This document shows, in pieces, positions 38,201-48,400 of a DNA stretch of 64,000 nt. This stretch comes from Xiphias gladius (taxonomy: Eukaryota; Chordata; Actinopteri; Istiophoriformes; Xiphiidae), in contig NC_053415.1 in assembly GCF_016859285.1 (NCBI RefSeq), positions 4,525,001 to 4,589,000 of the forward strand, given 5' to 3'. A program made the position numbers and the translations under genes. Each line of letters starts with the position of its first letter. Within the stretch, counting starts at the first letter, position 1. Under the pieces are notes generated by a model, which did not search any database, was not told the DNA's origin, and was given only the letters and a program-made list of their open reading frames with translations.

Positions 38201-41200
38201 ACTGTACAAATGTGATTACAATAGTTGTTGAGATATTTTCATCTGACCTTAACCAACTGAAAAACCAACTTTACCATCCCTAGAGCCATACTGCTAGCAT
38301 GGCTAAAAAAAGAACTGACAATGGATATCAGAAGGCCTCATTAGATTACCTGCTATTTGTGTTGCAAATCATCTTACCAGATTTGGTTTCTATTCAGTAT
38401 GTACAACTCAGTCAATTTTTTCCTACGCTCTGGTGGCATGGCTCTTTAGATGGCAGTGTCGCTTTGGTCGAGACTGAAATATCTTGGAAACTGTTGGGTG
38501 GATCACTATAAAATTTAGCACAGGCATTAATGGTCCCCAGAGAATGAAATATAATGTAACTTCGGTGACTTTCCACCTAGCGCCATCTTCAGGTCATAAA
38601 TTCATTTGTCCACTAGTTACCTGCAAAGCTTTATCAGCCCAGCCGTACTTCGTTTTGTTCATTGACATTTACCTCAAAGCACCACTGTGCCTACGTACGA
38701 CCCGACAGAGTGGCGTGCCTGGCTGTCATGTCTTGTCTTCAGATACATTGTGTAGCTTTTACATTCTGTTTTTTTGTATTGCAGTTTTGAAGTATGGTTA
38801 CATGGTTAATGGTTATGTTACGTTTAGTCACGTATTAATATACTGACAACCTATACTGACTAACAATAATGTTTTAAAGTCTGATATGAGGTTTCAGTAA
38901 ACATTCTGCTTTGAGTTTAGTATAAACTTTCGGGAATAAAATGTTTTCAGACATTACCCTGCCCAATCTGAGGGGAGCGTAGGTTTAAACAACAATACAG
39001 AGACATTTTAAAGATTAATGGTCTATTAGTGTCTTGTTATCCATCTTACACTGAACCTAAAAGCAGCAGTATAACTTCCAAATCTTTTTCCATTACAGCA
39101 CTTAGGACAATCAGTTCTAACTTGAAGTAATGGCAGACAATTGTTATGCGGAATTCCACTGAGGATTTTTCCAATAAAACAGCAGTACATTGCTGCATTT
39201 AGTTAGTAGACAGCAAAGAGCAAGAAGATGGACGACCTTCATGAGTAGTCTGGTACTGAAGACAAGTAGTGCTTATGGTTATATCTGAGTTTTCTGTCAG
39301 TTTGTCCGCCTGGCCACATTCCAACACCCATTCAGCATCTTCTACTGACATGTGGAACAACATGGATTTCTTTATGCATCTGGTTTAAGTTAAATTCTCA
39401 ACTTTTCTCATTCACAATTTCAAATGAGCAGAACAATACTACACATGTAAAGGAAAAGCTGACATTACATGCAGTATGTAGACATGTTCTGTAGCTCTCA
39501 TGACTGCATGCATGTTTATTTGTGTTCAATACAGGAACTGAAGGGGAAGATTTTGCTGAAAGCCAAGAAGATTGGTGGTCTAGAAGACTGTCTCGATGAA
39601 ACCCTGACAGATGAGGTTAGCGATGAGGAAGAGATGACAAACGGTGATGCTGAGAGCCCGTCTGCAGAAGACCCACCTGCTGAGTATGGGAACGAAAATG
39701 ACAAGGTTTTGTACTTTGTGACAATCTTCGATCCAGTGGTTTCCTGCTTTTACCCTATCTACCCTATTTAATCCTGGAGAGATTTTATTTCTTTTAGCAC
39801 TGTTAGACCATGCTTCTTCAGTTTTCTTCAGAGTGGAAGCGAAGATATGCAGAGACAGTGAACGATATCAGAGGCGATAGTGAAGCAAGACAGGAGTAAC
39901 TGGTGCTTCACAGTAAGGAGAGACAGGAAACTGGGTTGGGACATAGACAGGGTGGCAAGTCTGAGGTGAAAAAAAAAGGGAGATAGTGAAAAGAAACAGG
40001 AAACGGATTTTTAAAAGAAGACAGATATGGGACAAAGAAGAAAGATAGTGAAGTGAGTGATTCCAATGTGCTTCTCCTTTGCTGTAGGAAAACCAGCTCC
40101 TGTAAGAAATATCTATTTGAAAATATCTAAATCTGCATTTTATTATTAACTAAGCCAGTAAGCCACGAACATTTTATTTACAAGGCAGTGCTTAAGGGAC
40201 GTTAATTTTACACTTGTATTACTGAAGTGCCCAGTGCAGCTACAGCATTTCCCTGCTGGCCAGTGAGAAATGAACGGAAGGGCTGGCGAGTCTGGAGAAA
40301 TACTGTTGATGTCTGAACCCAACAGCAAAACAAACACACCCCTTCCTGAAGCTTTCCTTCAAAAGCTCGTCCCCCAGATCAATGGACGGACATTGCCAAG
40401 GCAACAACACAACGGCAGAATCCAATGCACCTTACAAGGCTCCTTCTCATAGCTGAAGCAAAACAAACCTTGTAATATAAATCGTCAACAAACACAGCAT
40501 CCAAAACACAACGGTTTAAAAAACTAGCAAGAGTTAGTTGTTTAGATTGATTTTACAAAACTACAGTGACAGAGGAGGGGACCGTAGCTTTGTAGCTAAG
40601 CTAACAAGCGAGGTAACGTTACATCACTTCATATAACCCCACTGTGTGCTTTTAGGTCTTTGTCACTACAAAACCTGTCTGCATGTTGTACGGGACAATT
40701 ACCATGATAAAAAGCAAACGACGAGACAGCAAGTAATGTAACTCATGTTAGCTAGGTTGTGGGTTAGCAAAACCCCCGCCAGAGTTGCTGCTGCCAAGCT
40801 GACGTGCAGAGAGGAGGAGGGGGTTTCCCAGAGCCAGCGCAGCAGCCCCGAAGAGCGCCAGAGCACCCTCCGCATGCGTCCTCATGCCTTTCGGCTCTCG
40901 GCAGGGAAACCTCACAGATGTCTCTGATCGGGCCTGATCATAGCACTTCTGCTTTAGTTTCTGTTTATCTGACCTTCTCCGCTTTGGCTGTTTCTCGGCC
41001 ATCCCTCCTTCTTGATAACGCAATTATGTTGTGGAGTGCACGCCGCCGCCGTGCACTGGCCTTCGCGTTGCCAGACAGTCTCTGTCCGAGCCACTTTGTT
41101 CATATCCCATTTACACAGCCACGGCTGTTTAGGAACACTGGATCTTTTTTTTTTTTCAGCACACACACACACACACAAACACACAGAACTGACAGCTAAC

Positions 41201-44200
41201 AGAATTTTACAAAAAGTGTATTAGATTAGAATGGTTGATTCTTCCTTTAACCGGAAGCGTTTGTGGCTTTAATCATTTAATTAGAGTTGATGAGGCAAAG
41301 AGAGAATCACAAGTATTTTACCCAGACTTTTTAGTTGCTTTAAAGCTTTCATTGAGAATTTCATTTTGTTAATTTGTCTACTATAAAGTAAAATGAAATT
41401 ACAACCAAACAGTGTGAAAAAAGTTGTAAATTAAAAAATAAATAAATAAATAAAACCTGGAAATTTGTCCACAACAATGCAAAATTACAACCAATTAGCA
41501 GCTGTCATCTCATTTCATTCCTCTAACACAGACATATTCAAGTGTTGTTCTCATTTTTCTTTTTATATGAAAAAGTATTCTTATTGTTGAATGATGTAAT
41601 AATGGCTTATTTTACAATAAACCATAATTAAATGTTACATATTCAGCACTAAATATTATTTATATATACCTCACAAAAACAATAAAATATTCTCCCAGAA
41701 CAATTTTTTACACTAATTGTTTGTAATTTTGTTTAGCTGTGAAAAAATGATCATGCAATTATTTTCTATTTTCAAAGTTTTTTCACACTTTAGATGCAAT
41801 TTCATTGTAGTAGTAAACCAATTACAGGGTAATTATTAGTTAATTACTGGCCTCTGATTTACAGGGCTAATGTTTAGAGTGATGGGAGTAGGAGTTGCTT
41901 ATCGACTAATTTTGTATTCTCCCCTTTTGCAGAAATCCAAGTCCAAACTGTCAAGGGAGCTGTCGGACTTGGTGGTTTACTGCAAGAGTGTGCACTTCCA
42001 TGGCTTCAAGCACGCTTGTTTACACGGCAAATGCTATGAGATGTCCTCATTCTCTGAATCCAAGGCCAAGAGGCTAGCTAAGGAAGCAGGTACCATTAGT
42101 ATGAGGGAACAGTGTGTTTTGGAAAAGGGTCGAGAACTACTGAATCTCAAGTGGATATCATATTCCTCAGATAAAATATCATACCTGTTTAATGACTATG
42201 ATACCTTATATATGTGTAAAATAGTGTATCTTTTCACATGATTATATTATTTATTACCGTATCTGCGTTATAGTCGATTCTCAAGTCGATTCCTCTGTGT
42301 TCATGCTATAGAAATACATTAGCTTTATTCTTTTCAAACCTCTCTTCAGGGATGGATTTTGTGCAGTACAACACAAGGCAGCTGAGCAGGATTTACCCCA
42401 GTGGCCTCAGGACAGACTCCTCCAACTACAACCCGCAGGACATGTGGAATTTGGGCTGTCAGATAGGTGAGGGGAAGATTGCCCTCTGCTGGTTGAACCA
42501 TACTTTTTCTCTAAAATCGCTGATGTCCCCTGTTTCTAGTCTTAATACAGGAATGCTCTGATGTCCAGAGCCACATGAACTGATTTGTGCTTGACTTGAA
42601 CGGTTACATATAATGCTCTAGCATAATGCATTTACATGCGTTTAAGCACTTTCAGGATCAGAAGCATTTAATAATTATGCTTTTTTGGAGTTAATCCCTG
42701 TGTGATAAGAAGATAGCTTGAGCCTGTCAGTTCATCAAATTGCCAGTTTGGTACAGTTTAATTTGTCAACTATAAGTAGCAATTGTTACAACTGTTAAGT
42801 TGCTTCATTTTTAATTTGTCCAGCGTTTTGAAATACATGTATAAGCCCAACTGGATATCTAAACCCAGAGAGAAGTGCAAATCCATCGGTTTACAGATGA
42901 TTGCCTTTGTCACTCCGTCTTTATTTGAAAGTTTATAGTGGAGAGTGTGAACATGGCGGAGGGAGTGGAGTGTTAGTGACAACATGCAACAAAGGTCGCT
43001 AGCTGGAATTGAACTGGGGGACGGTGCTATTACATGGCGTGTGCCGTAGACCGCTACCCGCTCTCATAAACTTTGATACCTAGATAGGTGTCTGATTCTT
43101 GGAAAAAATTGGATACAGCCAGCCACAATAAAAAAACAACAACAACAAAAAACAACACTAGTAAATGCATTATTTCCCCTCTTTCCCAAAGTGGCTCTGA
43201 ACTTCCAGACAGCCGGTCTGGAGATGGATCTGAATGATGGGCTGTTCAGGCAGAACCGCTGCTGTGGCTACGTCCTCAAGCCTGACTTCATGAGAGATGG
43301 CAACACTCAGTTCAGTCCAGAGAAACCTGCGGAGCGGCAAGGCTACAGACCACTCCGCTTATCCATACAGGTTCCAAGCTAAATGACAGTGTGGTTGGAT
43401 TGTGATATCAATGTGTAGCTGCTACTATCAGTGTGTTTAACTGTGTAAATGTGAAGCTTGGTGTGGCAGAAATCCAGAGAAAATTTGTAATATTTTCTTC
43501 TGTGCAAGTAATTCTGTGTATCTAATACTCAAATACAGTATGTTTGTGTGTTTATCAGGTGATAAGTGGACAGCAGCTACCAAAGGTGAATCAGAAAGAG
43601 GGTTCTATTGTAGACCCCCTGGTCAGAGTGGAGATCTATGGAGTGCCACAGGACCAGGCCAAGGAGGAAACCAGTCACATTAACAACAATGGTGAGAAAG
43701 TGTTCAGTATTTTTTATACAGATATTACATGTACTTCCTTAACATAGATGATTTTGATAACATGAGGGCCAGGATGTGAAATAATGAATAAAAGTTTGCA
43801 AAAAGTGGGAAAGTGGAAATAAAAAAGTCACTTCCCAGTTGGTCGTGTTCACTTCTTTAATGGCCTCTACCTGCAGGTTTTAACCCAGTGTGGAACGAAA
43901 CTCTCAATTTCGTCATTCACACCCCTGAGCTGGCCCTGGTTCGCTTTGTTGTGGAGGATTATGACAAGGCGTCCAGGAATGACTTCATTGGACAGTTCAC
44001 GCTTCCATTTATATGCATCCAAGCAGGTGAGCAGTGTGTACAGCACAGTGAACTGAAGCCACTAGGGTTATAGCTTCCATATAATATTCATTGAATATTT
44101 ACATTAAGTCCTAGGCTGAGTCCAATTCCAGACACAGGAAAACCCAAGATTCACTCAGTACCACTGTGTTTAAAAGCTTATTCAAACATAAATCTTCTTC

Positions 44201-44302
44201 CTCTTTCCAGGATATCGTCACATACATTTGCTCTCTAAAGATGGAACAGCTATCCCGCCCTCTTCCCTATTTGTTAACATCAGCATTTCAGAGCTCACAT
44301 GA
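32293..44302 (+). CDS. plcd4: phospholipase C delta 4
   Basis: PLC-delta enzymes cleave PIP2 to IP3 and diacylglycerol at membranes, driven by calcium. The 15 coding exons are: 32293-32311, 32547-32705, 33688-33916, 34238-34367, 34816-35047, 36307-36508, 36914-37058, 37676-37828, 39535-39705, 41933-42089, 42350-42466, 43192-43370, 43559-43691, 43877-44026 and 44211-44302. Total 755 residues (human 762). Domains in order: PH (about 17-125, with [13 protein letters not shown]); EF hands (130-260; the first loop [12 protein letters not shown] is intact); X domain with catalytic His304 (SSSHNTYL) and His349 (VYHGHTF) plus metal ligands Glu334 and Asp336; acidic X/Y linker (about 440-480); Y domain; C2 domain (about 625-735). 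Nothing needed for catalysis is missing. The start is in a 19-base coding exon, with an acceptor at 32257 just upstream. Isozyme delta-4 is chosen from synteny and from the [15 protein letters not shown] segment; delta-1 is the alternative. Confidence 0.93.
32866..33048 (+). mobile_element. tRNA-derived SINE in plcd4 intron 2
   Basis: The head has an A-box-like segment (tagcctattggttaagggg) and a B-box-like segment (agttcaattacagcc). The body reads cctttgttgcatgtcatacc, then a CT-rich stretch. The tail reads caataaaggcg-like, aaaatgcc, then aataatcttaaaaaaa. This order is typical of a percomorph tRNA SINE, in the plus orientation. Confidence 0.8.
35575..35960 (+). repeat. interspersed repeat family R, copy B (plcd4 intron 5)
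   Basis: It has gagttagcatgctaacaatg, then actagatgaaaactcagggg, gatcaccagagtgatg, caatccacccaataattctc, and atttcagtctggaccaaagt. These segments and their order match copies A, C and D. This copy is the longest and least broken. Confidence 0.65.
37995..38305 (+). repeat. interspersed repeat family R, copy C (plcd4 intron 8)
   Basis: It has gatgctagatgaaaagtcag, gggattcatcc, a second round of aggggatcaccaaagtcagc, agttgttgagatattttcat and agagccatactgctagcatg. The doubling of the middle part suggests an internal duplication or two nested copies. Confidence 0.6.
38385..38665 (-). repeat. interspersed repeat family R, copy D, inverted (plcd4 intron 8)
   Basis: Read on the minus strand it contains gatggcgctaggtggaaagt, then ttcattctctggggaccatt, gatccacccaacagtttcca, and agatatttcagtctcgacca. 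These are family R segments in the same order, so this copy is inverted relative to copy C about 100 bp away. Confidence 0.6.
40560..41200 (-). other. GC-rich block with short basic open frame in plcd4 intron 9
   Basis: This intron segment is clearly richer in GC and CG than its surroundings (40745-41110 most of all). On the minus strand an open frame (40748-41023) starts [19 protein letters not shown] from an ATG at about 41002 and continues DQARSETSV, then [15 protein letters not shown]. From memory this resembles a basic segment found in many multi-copy teleost frames (pattern K-T-R-V-N-I-G ... D-A-E-x-A-L-F-L), but the match is weak. It could be a captured gene fragment inside a mobile element, or a chance frame in a GC-rich insert. 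Confidence 0.35.
41161..41186. repeat. (AC)n microsatellite
   Basis: An AC dinucleotide run of about 26 bases with one interruption follows a T run (41143-41156) at the edge of the GC-rich block in plcd4 intron 9. Confidence 0.9.
42950..43068 (-). mobile_element. tRNA-derived SINE, 3'-truncated, in plcd4 intron 11
   Basis: On the minus strand the head reads gagcgggtagcggtctacgg, then a B-box-like cagttcaattccagc, then gacctttgttgcatg. This is the same arrangement as the SINE at 32866-33048, in the opposite orientation. The CT-rich body is short and the tail is not recognisable. Confidence 0.7.
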
Positions 44303-45488
44303 AGAGGTCAACTCTGCAGCCAGAGGTGGTCACAAGTCCAATGTCTCCATGAATCTGACACGGGATTTTAATATGTGAATCTAGTACTTTAATCTGGTTT
44401 TGAGCATTTGCCAGGCTAAAGTAGGGTGTCATATGGAACAGTTTCCACAAACTTAAAATAGCAATCAGCAGGTAACATGTCAGAAATCAGACTTTGCTAT
44501 TTTATTTTCAGCATTATTTACTGAAACAAAGATGTTGGAATTCTCTTATAGAGGAGGACACTCTGCCATTTGATTCTATCTTTTCAATGGAATTATTAGT
44601 GATCATCAGTGACAAAGTAGGATTGATGTATCTCCTTGAAGGCTAATCTATAAATTTACCAAGAAATTAGAAAACTACTAAGAAACAGGGACTGTCATAA
44701 CAGTCCACGTTGCCCACAATGAAAAATTTAAGTTAAGGTAAGATGTCTGCCTGCATTTATTTCTGTTCTTATGCCTAACGTGCAATTCTACAAGTGAAGT
44801 CTTTATGATTTATTTCCCACAAGCTTTATAATTGTAATTATAATAATATCTTGTAATGTAGGAAAATGAAGGATTGCTGCATGTGTAGAATGTCTAAATA
44901 TACCCGTTTTCCTTTAAATGTAGGCCTACTGTACATCCAGATGTAACAGTCCCTTTGAAATAACTGAAAGTGTCCACATTTTTAAAATGCAATGATAGAA
45001 TATGAAATAATGCTACATATCAGTATTACAAATGTATTATTATAAAGTACTCATAGCTTTGCATCATGTTGGTTAATTTACAATTAAGTGCGTCCTTGAG
45101 TCCTTTGTGGTGCGTCCGTGAGTTCTTTCTAAGAACTTTACGAATGTACAAATTCCACAAGGTAGGTTTCTTTATAATGTACATGGTTGTAAATACACGC
45201 TATACATTTTCCGAATGGCTGAACCACTGATTAAAATTGATTTACAAACATGTGTGACTCATTTATTGTTCATTTATTCACTGTATTAAGTTTTTTTATC
45301 AATCACAAATACTCCATTCAGTCCATATTCCCTCCCCTAACAATATGTACCAATGTGTTTTATTAGCCTTTTACAAGACAATGAAATCAAGTGGTGAAAT
45401 ATAAATATTTACAGATATGTCAGTGTTAACAGTGATAGACTTCTATAATTTGAATTGAACACTGCTTTGACAGTACTGTGCCCTCTCG
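44303..45488. other. tail-to-tail spacer of plcd4 and znf142
   Basis: The 3'UTRs of both genes converge in this 1.2-kb AT-rich stretch. A plus-strand ATTAAA for plcd4 is at about 45232-45237. Two minus-strand AATAAA copies for znf142 are at 45262-45267 and 45273-45278. With cleavage 10-30 bases beyond each signal, the two transcripts would end within, or just past, one another. No RNA gene or coding exon is seen. Confidence 0.55.
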
Positions 45489-48400
45489 TCAGTGTTTTGT
45501 CTCACTGTCTTCCCCACTTTGCACAACCTCTTCAACTACTACTACTGCCACGTCATTGGCTTTTCCCTCTTCCTCCACTCCTGCTGCTCTCTCATCCAGT
45601 GTCCCCTGCAAGGCCTCCTTCAGGGTCAGGCTAACAGCCTCAGAGTCTCTCATCACCCCCTGCTCTACTGACATCTCCGGGTGGTGTCTTTGCAAATGCT
45701 TGACCACTTGGAACTTCTGTTTGGCCCTATAGGAGCAGTGGCGACAGCAGAAAGGTTGCTGCTTGGTGTGAGAGAGGTAGTGATGTCTGAGACCTGCCGG
45801 CCACCGGAAGGCTTTGTGGCACATTCCACACGTGTACGGTCGATCATCACTGTGCTGCCGCTGGTGGGTCTTCAGTATGAAACTAGTCTTGAAGGCTTTG
45901 CCACATTTTTCACAGACGTAAGGGCGCATGTCGCAATGCTGTGTGTCCCGGTGGGCACGTAGGGCATCTGCTCTGTTGGTGCGGTACTCACACTCATTAC
46001 AGGCATATGGCTTCTCTCCTGCAGAGAATAAATATATGTTTTGGTTTTCTCAGGAGTATGAAATTGTACACATTAATTTGTAAACTACCCCTACAAAACC
46101 AAATTCAGATAATGGTTTTAAAAACTTGCAAACATAAAAAAAAAATTGTTACAAAAACATGCAAGCAAAGATGTGTTACTAATCTTGCTGAGAAGTAATA
46201 ATGATTTACATAAGTAGTCTGCTTCATATTTATAAGATTTTATCAGTTTTTGTGGAAAAGGAGACTGAACCAGGCATTCAAGCCCACAAAATCATTAAGT
46301 AGTTCCCTTATCTATCTGATACCTGTGTGTTTGGTCATGTGGTACTTCAGCTGAGTCGCCCACTTGCATTTGTAGCCGCACTCTGGACAAAGGTACTTCT
46401 TCTCTTCTTGGTGAACCCTCATATGAAGCTATGGTAGAAAAATTATTATAAAACAAAGAAATATAAAAGAACATTTATCATTTTCTTTGTGCTTCGGTTT
46501 TGGGAAATCCTGTCAATGTCATATTTTACTGACCCACAAAAACAGAGAAACTACAGAAGCAGTGAATTTGAGTAAAAAGGGTTCTTGCTGGCTGACAAAC
46601 TGCATAGCAGATGGGAAGGTTGTAATGCCTATGCTTCCATTGATGCTATTATAGGCAGATTATTTTACTCAAAAAAATCAGTGCCATAGAACATAACACT
46701 GAAAAAAATGAGGACACTGCCTTTGGACAATGTTTGAGGAATGCAAGGGATTACAAACAAAATACAGTCTGTAATCTTTCCTTTCCATTATAACTAGTTT
46801 GTTTAAAAACAAAAAAACTCCAAACAAATAAATAAGTAATAAAATAATAAATACATAAAATAACGTTCCTTTTTACTTATTCGCAGTTCATCGCTTGCAG
46901 GAATTAAATGCATCTCTGTATTTCTAGGTGTGTGTCTATCCATCTACTATTAATATCTACATCCAAATCAATGTAACAAAGTCATTTCCAATTCAACACC
47001 TTTAAAAGTGTTTTTCAGGCAGTTTGACCAAACCAAACTTCATGAATTAACTCCGCAAATGCTGTTCCCATGCAAAAGGAGAGTTGGGCATGGGGTTAGC
47101 CACCCCACCCAAGAAAAAAATCCCTAACTACAGAGGTGCAAACATGATCTCAAAAGACGTCTACCGTGTGAGGAGACGAGACTTCTTCAAGAAGAATTCT
47201 GTGACCATGTGGTACAAGCAGGAAGTCTCTGGAAACCACAAGGCCGACCACCCTTCTTTTGACCAGCAAAATTAATATTGGAACACTGAACATGAGGACC
47301 ATGTTTGTAGCTGGAAAATCTGCACAGTTAGCAGCAGAGATGAAAAACTACAACCTTGATCTGCTGGACATCTGCGAAACAAATGGATACAGTCAGGACA
47401 GAAGAGACTGATGACAGTAGAGATGCTGCTATACTCTGGACATGAGGAGAACGATAAACCACCACACACCCAGGGAGTTGCCTTGATGTTGTCAAGAACA
47501 GTGCAGAGATCACTGCTTGGGAAGCACAGGGCCCTATAATTATCACTGCACTGTTCAGAAACAAGAACAAGATGATCAACATGAAAGTTGTCCAGTGCTA
47601 TACCCCAACAAACGAAAGTGATGAGGAAACTAAGGAACAGTTCTATAACAGACTACTAGAGCATTGTGGAAGACTGCGGATGTCAACATCCTAATGGGGT
47701 ACTTCAACGGCAAGATTAGTAATGACAACCCCAGATAGGAGGAGGTATTGAGATACTTAGAATCAGAGCGATGAACAAGAAAAGTGAGAAATTTGCAGAC
47801 TTGTGTGCATTGAAAAATGTGGTCATTGGAGGAAGCAGATTTCCCAATAGGAAGATACAACAGGAAACTTCAGTATTGCTAGACCACTTGACAGTAAACC
47901 TTACAGACCACATCTGTATCACCAAGAAGTTTTGTAGGTCTTTGCAGGATGTGGGAGTGAAAAGAGGAGAGGGCATGGCATCTGACCATCAGTTATTGTT
48001 GGCCAAGCTGAAGTTCAAACCAGATTCTTGAATTGTAATTTAACCAACTAAAAGTTTTCCTTGTTGCCAAGTAAATACTCTCTCCTGCAAAAATAAGAAT
48101 ACAAAATACACCAAATTGCATCATTTTCCATCGACAACAACACTTTTAAGGATGTGTGTTTGAGGTTTTATCATCCAATAAACTTTGAGCTTACCTTCAA
48201 CCTAGATGGATCAGCGCAAGTGTAACTGCACTGCTCACAGCTGTAAGGCTTCTCCCCAGTGTGTATGCGAATGTGCCATGTGATCTTCTGCTTGTTCCGG
48301 GTTGAATACTCGCAGTCTGTGCATTTGTACAGACGCTTGCCTCCATGTGAACGCAGATGCTGCTCTAACACCAGCTGATGCCGACAAGCAAACTGACAAA

